NCBI GenBank assembly: GCA_002411105.1
Contig: DHQX01000023.1
Span: 53,205-115,460 of the forward strand
Reading direction: 5' to 3'
DNA: 62,256 nt
DNA from: Christensenella sp. UBA5327
Lineage (GTDB): Bacteria; Bacillota; Clostridia; Christensenellales; Aristaeellaceae
The notes below the pieces were generated by a model that saw nothing but the letters and a program-made list of their open reading frames with translations, had not been told where the DNA came from and did no database searches. This document shows positions 40,936 through 49,315 of this stretch, one piece after another. The position numbers were made by a program, and so were the translations under genes. Every line of letters begins with the position of its first letter. Position 1 is the first letter of the stretch.

Positions 40936-42069
40936 TTACTGATAGGCTTTGACGATGATGGGCGTCAGGTTAAAGCTTTTGGCCCCCGGGCCCAGCTGGC
41001 CCAGGTCACCCTTGCCCCAGCCCAGGTATTCACCGCCCAGGGTTTTGGCGATGGCGAAAGAGAAACCGGAGCGGACAGAAAGGACATCGCTGAGCATCTG
41101 GACGGGGGCGTTGCGCTGCACCTTGTCACCCACGCCTAATTGCCCAAGGTCGTTGCGCCCAAAGGCGTAGAGGAGGTTGTCCTGGGTGATGACAAAGGTC
41201 TGGTAGTCGCCCAGCGCCACGCTGCGCACGCCGGTCATGATGAGCTGGGGCGTGTTGAAGGACTGGCCCACCGCTGCGTCGCCCATGCCCAACTGGCCAT
41301 AGGCGTTGTCCCCCCACATATAGAGGCTGCCGTCTGTGGTGACAGCCGCCGCGTGGAAGTCCCCGATGTCCATGGTGACCACGTTTTCCAGGCCCATCAG
41401 GACGGGGGTGGCGGCATAGTCCACGCTCCAATCAAGGCAGAGCTGACCTTTGGTGTTTTCCCCCGCCATCCAGAAGCTGCCATCCTGCAGCAAAAAGGCG
41501 CTGTTGCGCTCGCCGGCGAAGATCTGGGCGACGTTTGTGAGGGAGGGCACAGGCGTGGGTGCATACTGGTTTTTCATGTGGCCCAGGGCCAGCTGCCCCC
41601 GGGCGTTGCGGCCCCAGGCCCAGACTGTGCCGTTTTGATCCAGGGCAAAGCTGCTCTCGTCCCCGGCTGCAATCTGCACGATATGGCGCAGCTGCGGCAG
41701 GTGGGTGGGGGTAAGGACATCCAGCCCGTCCGCCAAGCCGTTGCCCACCTGGCCATAGGCGTTGCGCCCCCAGGCGAACACGTTGCCGTGGGCGTTTAAG
41801 GACAGGCTGTGCCAGAAGCCCAGGGAAACCTGGGTGACAGACAGGGTGGCGCGGGTCATCCCATAGACGCTGTCGCCCCGGCCCTCCTCATTGGGGGCGA
41901 CGCCCGCCTGCCCATAGGCGTTCCAGCCCACCATGTAGAGATTGCCCTTGGCGGTGATAAAACCGGCGTGGTTGCTGCCGCAGGCATAGCCCAGGCTGTC
42001 TTCAGAAAGCGCGGGAGCGGCAGAGAGCAACAGGCACAGGGCTGTGATGATGCCAAGCCATTTTTTCAT
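40936..42069 (-). CDS. Secreted RCC1-repeat protein
   Basis: 377 residues with a signal peptide (MKKWLGIITALCLLLSAAPA, cleavage near LSE). At least six RCC1-type beta-propeller blades follow, recognisable by WGRNAYGQVGNG, WGRNARGQLALG, WGDNAYGQLGMG and FGRNDLGQLGVG. No other domain is visible. Bacterial secreted RCC1 proteins are probably protein- or carbohydrate-binding propellers; the ligand is unknown. Monocistronic on the minus strand, divergent from prmA. Confidence 0.9.
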   Translation of the reverse strand: MKKWLGIITALCLLLSAAPALSEDSLGYACGSNHAGFITAKGNLYMVGWNAYGQAGVAPNEEGRGDSVYGMTRATLSVTQVSLGFWHSLSLNAHGNVFAWGRNAYGQVGNGLADGLDVLTPTHLPQLRHIVQIAAGDESSFALDQNGTVWAWGRNARGQLALGHMKNQYAPTPVPSLTNVAQIFAGERNSAFLLQDGSFWMAGENTKGQLCLDWSVDYAATPVLMGLENVVTMDIGDFHAAAVTTDGSLYMWGDNAYGQLGMGDAAVGQSFNTPQLIMTGVRSVALGDYQTFVITQDNLLYAFGRNDLGQLGVGDKVQRNAPVQMLSDVLSVRSGFSFAIAKTLGGEYLGWGKGDLGQLGPGAKSFNLTPIIVKAYQ

Positions 42070-42191
42070 TGGAATGCTCCTTTATCTGCGGTTGTCAGGA
42101 AAAACGTTGATCAGGATATGCCCATTATACGCAAAGGCCGGCGCCGTTGCAATTGGTGGCCGGGCTTTGCTTCCGCCGGGGAAGCGCTGAT

Positions 42192-42220
42192 TTGTCAAAA
42201 CCCCGGTCCGGGGATATAAT
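42192..42220 (+). promoter_or_regulatory. prmA operon promoter
   Basis: TTGTCA (42192-42197), 17-bp spacer and TATAAT (42215-42220): a near-consensus vegetative promoter 30 nt upstream of the prmA start. Confidence 0.8.
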
Positions 42221-42249
42221 GGCGCCAATCTATATTGCTGGAGGGGACA

Positions 42250-43170
42250 ATGGACTGGGTGGAGCTGGCGGTGGAGACCACAAGCCTGGGGGCCGAGGCG
42301 GTATCGGCGCTGTTGGTGGACGCGGGCGCCCTGGGCACTCAGATCATCGACCGGGCGGATGTACCGGGGCCGGAGGCGCTGAGGATGACCTGGGCGCTGA
42401 TGGATGAGGACCTCATCCGGCAGATGCCGGAAGCTGTGGTGGTAAAGGCCTGGTTCCAGACGCCTGAAGAGGCGCAGCAGGCTGCCGATGCTGTGACCAG
42501 GCTAAAAGAGACCGCGGATTATGATGCGGGCAGCCTGGCATTAAGCCACAGCGCCATCAAGGACGAGGCCTGGGCGGAGAGCTGGAAGAGCCATTTTCAC
42601 CCCATCCAGGTGGGGCGCTTTGTGATCCAGCCCAGTTGGGAGGCCTATGCGGCCAAGCCCGGGGAGCTGGTGATCGACATGGACCCGGGCATGGCCTTTG
42701 GCACCGGCTGGCATGAGACCACCCGGCTGTGCCTGATGCTGATTGAAAGGCACTACCAGGGCGGACGGGTGCTGGACGTGGGCACGGGATCGGGCATCCT
42801 GGCGCTGGCCATGGGGAAGCTGGGGGCCAGGGAGGTGCTGGCGGTGGACATCGACCCGGGGGCGGTGAAGGCGGCCCGGGACAACGCGGCGAAAAATGGC
42901 CTTGAGGAGGCGGTGCGCGTGGTCCAGGGGGACCTGACCCAGGGCGTCAGCGGGCCCTTTGCCTTTGCCTGTGCCAACATCCTGGCGGATGCCATCATCC
43001 TGCTGGCGCCTGATCTGCGCCCGCTGATGCAGGAAGGCGGCGTTTTTGTGGCTTCCGGCATCATCGCGGACCGGGGGGAGGATGTGGAGCGGGCCCTTGC
43101 CAGGGGCGGCTGGAGATTGGTGGACCGGGTGCAGGAGGGCGAGTGGCTGGCCTTCGCCTTTGGGTGCTGA
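42250..43170 (+). CDS. prmA: Ribosomal protein L11 methyltransferase
   Basis: 306 residues: an N-terminal L11-binding region (MDWVELAVETTS) and a SAM-binding domain with VLDVGTGSGILALAMGKLG, DIDPGAVKAARDNAAKNG and CANILADAI. It trimethylates ribosomal protein L11. The ATG at 42250 has GGAGGGGAC upstream. First gene of prmA-rsmE-mtaB-HIT, an arrangement widely conserved in Clostridia. Confidence 0.95.
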   Translation: MDWVELAVETTSLGAEAVSALLVDAGALGTQIIDRADVPGPEALRMTWALMDEDLIRQMPEAVVVKAWFQTPEEAQQAADAVTRLKETADYDAGSLALSHSAIKDEAWAESWKSHFHPIQVGRFVIQPSWEAYAAKPGELVIDMDPGMAFGTGWHETTRLCLMLIERHYQGGRVLDVGTGSGILALAMGKLGAREVLAVDIDPGAVKAARDNAAKNGLEEAVRVVQGDLTQGVSGPFAFACANILADAIILLAPDLRPLMQEGGVFVASGIIADRGEDVERALARGGWRLVDRVQEGEWLAFAFGC

Positions 43171-43171
43171 T

Positions 43172-43876
43172 ATGCCGATATTTTTTCCTGAGCGTGAAGA
43201 AAACGGGCTGGCGCTGCTGTCAAAAGAGGACAGCCATCACGCGATCAAGGTGTTGCGGCTGCGCCCGGGCAGCGCCGTGCAGGCGGCGGTTGGCGGCAAG
43301 CGTTTCGCGGGGCAATTGACGCTGCAGGGGGAGCTGGCCGGCGTGAAGCTGGCCCAGGAGCTGCCCTCCACCGAATCCCCCGTCCGGGTGACGCTCTACC
43401 AGGGCCTGCCCAAGGGGGACAAGCTGGAAACGGTGGTGCGCGCGGCCACGGAGCTGGGAGCCTGCGCCATTGTGCCCTGCTTGTTCACCCGCTGTGTGGT
43501 GAAGACAGCGGCGGGGCTGGAGACGAAAAGGCAAGCGCGGCTGCAGAAAATTGCCCGGGAGGCGGCCATGCTGTCTTACCGCACGGCGCTGCCTGAGATC
43601 GGGGAATTGCTGCGCTTTGAGGCGCTGTGTGAGCGGCTCAAAGCCCACCAACTGGCTCTGGTGCCCTGGGAGGAGGCCGCGGGCGGGCTCATGCCCGGCC
43701 TGCACGGCGATGTCCATGACATCGCCCTGGTGATTGGCCCTGAGGGCGGCATCACAGCGGATGAAATCGCCCGGCTGCCCGCCACCCCCATGAGCCTTGG
43801 CCCCCGCATCCTGCGCACGGAGACAGCGGGGGCGGCGGCAATCGCGATGATGATGGCGCGGATGGGGATAGGCTGA
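43172..43876 (+). CDS. rsmE: 16S rRNA m3U1498 methyltransferase
   Basis: 234 residues of the SPOUT knot family. An N-terminal PUA-like part (SHHAIKVLRLRPG) is followed by YQGLPKGDKLETVVRAATELG and the SAM-knot LVIGPEGGITADE and LGPRILRTETA. The usual AAEQSGR motif is changed to AAMLSYRTALP, a variant worth noting. It starts right after the prmA stop and ends directly before mtaB. Confidence 0.93.
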   Translation: MPIFFPEREENGLALLSKEDSHHAIKVLRLRPGSAVQAAVGGKRFAGQLTLQGELAGVKLAQELPSTESPVRVTLYQGLPKGDKLETVVRAATELGACAIVPCLFTRCVVKTAAGLETKRQARLQKIAREAAMLSYRTALPEIGELLRFEALCERLKAHQLALVPWEEAAGGLMPGLHGDVHDIALVIGPEGGITADEIARLPATPMSLGPRILRTETAGAAAIAMMMARMGIG

Positions 43877-45169
43877 ATGGATCAAGCGAAAAAAACCGTG
43901 GCCTTTTTGACCCTGGGCTGCAAGGTGAACCAGTATGACAGCCAGGCGATGCTGGAGAAGTTTCAGGCGGCGGGCTATGAGCAGGTGGATTTTGGCGGGA
44001 TGGCCGATGTATATGTGGTAAACACCTGCGTGGTGACAGCGGTTGGCGAGCAGAAGAGCCGCCAGATGCTGGGCAGGGCCCGGCGCAGGAACCCTGCGGC
44101 CCAGCTGGTGGCGGCGGGCTGTCTGGCGCAAAAGGATGCGGACAAGCTCAAGGGCTTGGGCGTGCGCCTGGTGGTGGGCAACCAGCACCGGGCCAGGGTG
44201 GTGGAGCTGCTCCAGGAGGCGGTGGAGAAGGACCAGCAGCTGGTGGCGGTGGAGGGCATCACCAAGATCCCCTATGAGCAGCTGTCCATCAGCCGCCAGG
44301 AGGGGCGCAGCCGTGCCAACCTCAAAATCCAGGAAGGTTGCGACCGGTTTTGTGCCTATTGCATCATCCCCTACGTCAGGGGCACCATCCGCTCCAGAAC
44401 GCCCGGGGACATCGCGGCGGAGGCACAGCGCCTGGCAGAGGCCGGTTACAGGGAAATGGTGCTCACCGGCATCCACCTGTCAAGCTATGGCCGGGACCTG
44501 GCGGACGCCACGCTGCTTGACGCGGTGCGGGCCATCGCCGGGGTACCGGGCATTGACCGCATCCGCCTGGGATCCTTGGAGCCTGTGATTGTAAACCGGG
44601 GCTTTGCCCAGGCGCTAGCCGAAATCCCCCAGGTCTGCCCTCAGTTTCATCTGTCGCTCCAGTCAGGCAGCGACACGGTGCTTGGCCGCATGCGCAGGCG
44701 CTACACGGCGGCAGAATACCATGAGGCCGCCCGGCACCTGCAAGCCGCTTTCCCCGGCTGCGCCCTCACCACCGATCTGATGGTGGGCTTCCCCGGGGAA
44801 ACACAAGGTGAATTTGAGGAATCCCTGGCTTTTTGCCGGGCGGTGGGCTTTGCCAAGATGCATGTGTTCCCCTTTTCCCGGCGGGCTGGCACCGCGGCAG
44901 ACAAAATGCCGGGGCAATTGCCCCGGGCGGTGAAGGCCCAGCGCGCCCGGGAGGCCATCGCGCTCTCAGGGGAATTATCCCGGGCGTATCGCGAGCGGCT
45001 TATCGGCGCCCGGCTGCGGGTGCTGTTTGAAACCCAAGACGGGCAGGAGGCCCGGGGCCACAGCCCCCAGATGATCGAGGTCAAGGCCCGGGGCGGGGTG
45101 CCGGGGGAGATGATGGATGTGGTGATTACAGGGCTTGAGGATGAAGGATTGACCGGAGACCTGTGCTAA
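43877..45169 (+). CDS. mtaB: tRNA ms2t6A37 methylthiotransferase
   Basis: 430 residues. An N-terminal UPF0004 domain (LTLGCKVNQYDSQAM, VVNTCVVT, AAGCLAQ) carries three Cys for an auxiliary [4Fe-4S] cluster. A radical SAM domain has the CxxxCxxC in CDRFCAYCIIP. A C-terminal TRAM-like region follows. It adds a methylthio group to t6A at position 37 of tRNAs. The ATG abuts the rsmE stop. Oxygen-sensitive clusters fit an anaerobe. Confidence 0.95.
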   Translation: MDQAKKTVAFLTLGCKVNQYDSQAMLEKFQAAGYEQVDFGGMADVYVVNTCVVTAVGEQKSRQMLGRARRRNPAAQLVAAGCLAQKDADKLKGLGVRLVVGNQHRARVVELLQEAVEKDQQLVAVEGITKIPYEQLSISRQEGRSRANLKIQEGCDRFCAYCIIPYVRGTIRSRTPGDIAAEAQRLAEAGYREMVLTGIHLSSYGRDLADATLLDAVRAIAGVPGIDRIRLGSLEPVIVNRGFAQALAEIPQVCPQFHLSLQSGSDTVLGRMRRRYTAAEYHEAARHLQAAFPGCALTTDLMVGFPGETQGEFEESLAFCRAVGFAKMHVFPFSRRAGTAADKMPGQLPRAVKAQRAREAIALSGELSRAYRERLIGARLRVLFETQDGQEARGHSPQMIEVKARGGVPGEMMDVVITGLEDEGLTGDLC

Positions 45170-45186
45170 AGGATAAGGAGGAAAAC

Positions 45187-45531
45187 ATGAAGGATTGTTT
45201 GTTTTGCAAGATCATCGCCGGGGAGATTCCCTCCCAGAAGGTGTATGAGGATGAGCGGGTGCTGGCCTTTCGGGACATCAACCCCCAGGCGCCCACCCAT
45301 GTGCTGATTGTGCCCAAAATGCACCTTTCGGGGCTGGACGGCCTGGAGGAGGCGGGGGATGACACCCTGGCGGCCTGCCTGCGCGCCGCCCACCTCATCG
45401 CCAGCCAGGAGGGGGTGGCCTACAGCGGCTACCGCCTGGTGTCCAACTGCGGCCCCCACGCCTGTCAGAGTGTGAACCACCTGCACTTCCATGTGCTGGG
45501 CGGCAAACAGCTCAGCGACCGGATGGATTAA
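45187..45531 (+). CDS. HIT-family (HINT-like) nucleotide hydrolase
   Basis: 114 residues. CLFCKI at the N-terminus holds the two Cys of the HINT zinc site, and the histidine triad is in NHLHFHVLGG. It hydrolyses AMP-lysine or other adenylylated phosphoramidates. The ATG has AAGGAGGAAAAC upstream. Its stop overlaps the stop of the convergent ABC permease gene in the four bases TTAA (45528-45531). Confidence 0.93.
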   Translation: MKDCLFCKIIAGEIPSQKVYEDERVLAFRDINPQAPTHVLIVPKMHLSGLDGLEEAGDDTLAACLRAAHLIASQEGVAYSGYRLVSNCGPHACQSVNHLHFHVLGGKQLSDRMD

Positions 45532-46178
45532 AACTCCGTCTTTTTATAGAAGTGCCGGCTGGTCTGCATGGAAATGCACATCAGCCCCAGGCATATGACA
45601 AACAGCACCGGCAGGGACCAGCTTCTTAGGGCAGATGCCATAGAGGCCAGGGCGGTTTTAACATCCGTCTCAATCCCCAACCACTGGGGCAGCCGCTGGG
45701 GCAGGATGATGATGGCCAGATAGATAAGCATCGACAGCACACCGCTCCATTTGGGGCTGATATAGGCGGCTGGCAGCATGATGGCGCAGTACAAGACCCC
45801 CAGTATGGCAGGCATCAGAAAGTGTATCCATAAAGGGAAGGGCAGCGCCACGCCAAACAGCGTCGTCACCCAGATGAGTATGCACTGATATAGCGGATAC
45901 AGCAGCACACAGCCGAAGTAAAAGGCATATTTAGCCGTGACAACATTCCCCCGCCTAAGGGGCAGGCTGCCCAGCAGCAGGTTTTCCTTTCCCGCGCACA
46001 GACCCGGCCGGGTGAGGTTGTACATCAGGTGGATATACATCAACTGCATAAACAAAGTGAAAAACAGGAAGGCCTCTGGCTTGTCCAGGCCGATGGGGAG
46101 GATGAGCAGCCCGAAGGCCAGGGCCAGACCATGCACCCAACGGGTGAGGAGGCAGTCTTTACAGATCAACGCTTTCAT
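45528..46178 (-). CDS. ABC-2 type permease subunit
   Basis: 216 residues with about six hydrophobic segments and a basic, Cys-containing N-terminus (MKALICKDCLLT). Part of a YtrA-regulated ABC transporter: gene order regulator, ATPase, permease, permease. The ATG at 46178 makes an ATGA overlap with the preceding permease; a longer in-frame extension overlaps that gene and lacks a site. The substrate is unknown; such operons in Bacillota respond to cell envelope stress. Confidence 0.82.
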   Translation of the reverse strand: MKALICKDCLLTRWVHGLALAFGLLILPIGLDKPEAFLFFTLFMQLMYIHLMYNLTRPGLCAGKENLLLGSLPLRRGNVVTAKYAFYFGCVLLYPLYQCILIWVTTLFGVALPFPLWIHFLMPAILGVLYCAIMLPAAYISPKWSGVLSMLIYLAIIILPQRLPQWLGIETDVKTALASMASALRSWSLPVLFVICLGLMCISMQTSRHFYKKTEF

Positions 46179-46789
46179 GCGGGCCTCCTTTGCTGAGCCC
46201 GGGGCAGCCCCAGGGCCAGCACCAGAGAAAGTAGGAAGACTGCCAAACCAATCACCAGGCACAGGGGCAGGCTTAGCCCCGGCAGGAAAACGTTTTCAGG
46301 GCCCCGGTAAAACACCGGCAGCAGGGACAGCGCCATCATCAAGGCAACTGCCAAAAGCCGGGCGATGTCATCAGGAACCCTCAGAAACAGGAGGGCGATC
46401 ATGCCGCCTAACCCAATCCCCAGGGACAGGCCCTTGGACAGGATGAACTGGGGGAATGGCCCGGCGCCCAATTGCCCGGCAACCAGCGTAAAGACAGCCG
46501 CAAACAACCCCGCCACGATGATGGCAACCACCTGGAAGAGAAAAAAACTGATGGCATAGTCTTTCCATGTGACTGGGAAAAGCGCCAGGGTGACCTGGGA
46601 CCGGTTCACGCCTACTTCTCCACTTTGCAGGGCGAGCAGGATAAACCAAATCATAAAAGCCGGGAACACAGCGGTGTTGAAGCCGGGAAAAACAACATAC
46701 AGAAGGATGGGCATCAACAACACCATGGCCAGAAGCTGGGGGGTGAGGGCCACATACTTCAGCTGTTTGATGACGAGTTTACTTAACAT
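46175..46789 (-). CDS. ABC-2 type permease subunit
   Basis: 204 residues with about six hydrophobic segments (for example LAMVLLMPILLYVVF). GGGGAGGGCCT precedes the ATG at 46789, which overlaps the ATPase stop by 11 nt; an in-frame upstream extension is rejected. Likely pairs with the 216-residue permease to form the membrane channel. Confidence 0.82.
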   Translation of the reverse strand: MLSKLVIKQLKYVALTPQLLAMVLLMPILLYVVFPGFNTAVFPAFMIWFILLALQSGEVGVNRSQVTLALFPVTWKDYAISFFLFQVVAIIVAGLFAAVFTLVAGQLGAGPFPQFILSKGLSLGIGLGGMIALLFLRVPDDIARLLAVALMMALSLLPVFYRGPENVFLPGLSLPLCLVIGLAVFLLSLVLALGLPRAQQRRPA

Positions 46790-47633
46790 AGGCCCTCCCC
46801 TTGGTGTAGTAGAACATGATGTCCTCCAGGCTGGGCGCCTCCTGCACCAGATCGGTGCCGGACAAGCGTCCGCTTGATAGCCCTTCAAAACCCACCGGCG
46901 TCTGGGAGAAGCCAATGAGATCTTTTTTAAGCGCCTGGGTCAAGTCCTCTGGCCCGCCCTTGACCAGCGTGAAGCGGGTGAGCAGGCTGTCCTTCTCCTC
47001 TGAAAAGATCAGCTGGCCGCCGTGCAAAAAGGTGATGTAATCGGCCACCCGGTCCAGGTCTGAGGTGATGTGGCTGGAAAAAAGGATGCTGTTCTCTTCC
47101 AGTTGGATCACCTCATACAGGATGTCCAGCAGTTCCCGCCGGAAGATGGGGTCAAGGCCGGAGGTGGGCTCATCCATGATCAATAGCTCTGCCCCGTGGG
47201 AGAGGGCCAGGGCCAGGGAATACTTGGTTTTCATGCCCTTGGACAACTCCTTGATTTTCTTGGCCGGGTTTAGATCAAAGCGTTTGATATAGTCTTGATA
47301 CTTCCCCTCGTCCCAGCACTCATAAAAGGGGCGCAGAAGGCCTGTCATCTGCTTGATGGAGAGCTGCTCATAATATACAGGCTGATCGTGCACAAAGCCG
47401 ATGCGCTGCTTGATCTCCCGCTCATAGGCCACATGATCCAGGCCAAAGGCCTGGATGCTGCCACCGTCTTTGGCAATCAGGTTCATGATGAGCTTGAGGG
47501 TGGTGGTTTTCCCGGCGCCGTTTGGGCCGATGAAGCCCATGATGTAGCCCTTGGGCAGGGAAAAGCTGATGTCCCTGAGTGAAAAGGTTTTGAAATCCTT
47601 CCTGAGGCTTTTGATTTCCAGCGCGTTTTCCAT
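46779..47633 (-). CDS. ABC transporter ATPase (YtrB-like)
   Basis: 284 residues. Walker A GPNGAGKTT, signature LSKGMKTK, Walker B LLIMDEPTSGLD and H-loop FSSHITSD are all present. It belongs to the ABC-2 ATPase group. The ATG at 47633 gives 7-nt spacing to GGGAGG; the ATG at 47639 would abut it. It lies 2 nt after the GntR-family regulator. It powers the two downstream permeases. Confidence 0.9.
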   Translation of the reverse strand: MENALEIKSLRKDFKTFSLRDISFSLPKGYIMGFIGPNGAGKTTTLKLIMNLIAKDGGSIQAFGLDHVAYEREIKQRIGFVHDQPVYYEQLSIKQMTGLLRPFYECWDEGKYQDYIKRFDLNPAKKIKELSKGMKTKYSLALALSHGAELLIMDEPTSGLDPIFRRELLDILYEVIQLEENSILFSSHITSDLDRVADYITFLHGGQLIFSEEKDSLLTRFTLVKGGPEDLTQALKKDLIGFSQTPVGFEGLSSGRLSGTDLVQEAPSLEDIMFYYTKGRAYVK

Positions 47634-47635
47634 GG

Positions 47636-48007
47636 TCATTCCTCCCACAATATGCGCAGCATCTGCGCGATTTCGTCAAATGCAAGGCCCATCAGCCTGG
47701 CCTCCAGCACCGCTTCCGACAGCTTCACCTCGATGCCGTGCAGCCGCTTCTCCCGCATCAGCGCGGTGTCCTGAGTGGCCACAAAGGAGCCCTTGCCGGG
47801 GATGGTCTCAATAAAGGCTTCCGCCTCCAACTCGTCATAGGCCCGCTTGGTGCTCACCACAGAGATGCGCAGATCCCGCGCCAGCGCCCGGATGGAGGGC
47901 AGGGCGTCGCCGGGGTTCAGGTCACCCTTCATGATGGCATCCTTGATCTGGTCGATGATCTGCTCGTAGATGTTTTGCCCCGAGGCATTGGACAGGACAA
48001 TCCGCAT
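47636..48007 (-). CDS. GntR-family regulator, YtrA subfamily
   Basis: 123 residues: a winged helix-turn-helix (IYEQIIDQIKDAIMKGDLN, PSIRALARDLRISVVSTKRA) and a short helical tail for dimerisation, as in YtrA proteins of Bacillota. It should repress its own operon and release in response to envelope-acting compounds. The ATG at 48007 is preceded by GGGGGGAG. A palindrome at the promoter (48032-48047) is a candidate operator. Confidence 0.9.
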   Translation of the reverse strand: MRIVLSNASGQNIYEQIIDQIKDAIMKGDLNPGDALPSIRALARDLRISVVSTKRAYDELEAEAFIETIPGKGSFVATQDTALMREKRLHGIEVKLSEAVLEARLMGLAFDEIAQMLRILWEE

Positions 48008-48031
48008 GGCCGCTCCCCCCAACTGTTCATG

Positions 48032-48071
48032 AACTATATATACAGTTATCACACTTGTTTGGGCTTGTCAA
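48032..48071 (-). promoter_or_regulatory. Promoter and operator of the YtrA-like operon
   Basis: TTGACA on the minus strand at 48071-48066 is a consensus -35; the -10 is not clear. AACTATATATACAGTT (48032-48047) is an almost perfect palindrome covering the expected start region, fitting repression by the GntR protein. Confidence 0.55.
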
Positions 48072-48150
48072 GGTTTTTTCAGGCGTTTTGGAAAAAATGC
48101 TGCAGCCACAGCCCGTATTCGCGTTGGCAGATAAAAATATTTGATGCCCG

Positions 48151-48203
48151 ATGGACATTATGACCATTCTGCCATTGTTCTTCTCCGCGATATTGGGTAT
48201 AAT
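48151..48203 (+). promoter_or_regulatory. cggR operon promoter with an upstream palindrome
   Basis: TTGTTC (48175-48180), 17-bp spacer and TATAAT (48198-48203). A 17-bp near-palindrome (48151-48167, ATGGACAT/ATGACCAT arms, 7 of 8 bases) lies just upstream of the -35. It is a candidate CggR operator; the location would allow repression or modulation. Confidence 0.65.
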
Positions 48204-48253
48204 CCAGCCATGTGGGCAAAATTTGACCCGTTAGAAGACAGCAGGAGGATGAC

Positions 48254-49315
48254 GTGCAGGAATTTTCATGGTCTACCATACGGCGCATTGCGGACAGGCA
48301 GGCGGAGGAGATCGCCCACCGGGCGCTGATGATGGAGCGCATCCAGGCATCCGAACCCATCGGCCGGCGTTCCCTGGCCGATGCCCTGGCGCTGCCGGAG
48401 CGGGAGGTGCGCAAAGCCGCTGACGCCCTCAAGGCCGAGGGGCTGATCACGCTGACTGCCAGCGGCATGCAGCTGACCCCTGCCGGGCGCAGCCTGATGC
48501 CTGATATCCTGGCGATCTGCCAGATTTTTTCCGGCCTCCACCAGGTGGAGGATGAGCTGAAGCTGGCGCTGGGCCTGGCCGGGGTCACGGTGGTGCCCGG
48601 GGATTCGGACCAGGACCCTCACGTGCTCAGATCCCTGGGCCAGGCGGTGGCCGCCGCTGTGCGCCGGTATGTGCGGGACGGGATGATCCTGGCGGTGTCA
48701 GGCGGCACCACCATGACCGCTGCCGCCCGCGCCATGGAGCCCATGGCCCAGGGGCTGACCGTGGTGCCCGCCCGGGGCGGATTTGGCTCCCTGGCGGAGA
48801 CCCAGGCGGATGCGGTGGCCAGCGAGATGGCCCGGCGCATGGGGGCCGCCTGCCGGCTGATGCACCTGCCCGAGGGCATGGATCAGGAGACGCTGTCAAA
48901 AGCCGCCAAGCTCCCCGGCGTCGCTGACACCCTGCGGATGATGCGCAGCGCCGACATGATCATCTACGGCGTGGGCCGGGCGGATGAAACCGCTGAGAAG
49001 CGGGGCCTGGAGCCCGGTCTGATGAAACTCCTGGACGAGAAACAAGCCGTGGGCGAGGTGCTGGGGGACTTCATCTGCGCGGACGGGCAGGTGGTATACC
49101 GCAGCGCCACCCTCTCGGCCGATCTGCTGGCCGACAAGCCTGACGCCACCCGGATCGTGGTCGCCAGCGGCAGCCGCAAGGCACTGGCCATCCTGGCCTC
49201 GGTGCGCAGCCGGCCGCCCCATGTGCTGGTGCTGGATGAGGGCGCTGCCAGGGCCATGCTTGAACTGATCAATCAGCCGCAGGGCGGCGCAACAATACAG
49301 GAGGCAAAACCATGA
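48254..49315 (+). CDS. cggR: Central glycolytic genes regulator CggR (SorC family)
   Basis: 353 residues from a GTG start preceded by GCAGGAGGATGAC. An N-terminal winged helix (SLADALALPEREVRKAADALK) is followed by a SorC-type sugar-binding domain with AVSGGTTMTAAARAM, ADMIIYGVGRAD and a conserved C-terminal HVLVLDEGAARAML. In B. subtilis CggR represses the gapA operon and is released by fructose 1,6-bisphosphate. Here it heads the pgk-tpiA-gpmI operon, to which it is linked by a 4-nt overlap. Confidence 0.9.
   Translation: MQEFSWSTIRRIADRQAEEIAHRALMMERIQASEPIGRRSLADALALPEREVRKAADALKAEGLITLTASGMQLTPAGRSLMPDILAICQIFSGLHQVEDELKLALGLAGVTVVPGDSDQDPHVLRSLGQAVAAAVRRYVRDGMILAVSGGTTMTAAARAMEPMAQGLTVVPARGGFGSLAETQADAVASEMARRMGAACRLMHLPEGMDQETLSKAAKLPGVADTLRMMRSADMIIYGVGRADETAEKRGLEPGLMKLLDEKQAVGEVLGDFICADGQVVYRSATLSADLLADKPDATRIVVASGSRKALAILASVRSRPPHVLVLDEGAARAMLELINQPQGGATIQEAKP

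Noticed and set aside
43220..44476. A 418-codon minus-strand frame opposite rsmE and mtaB
   Set aside because: Shadow of two well-identified genes.
45528..45531. Shared stop codon bases TTAA of the HIT and permease genes as a regulatory feature
   Set aside because: A compact convergent arrangement; nothing else suggests function.
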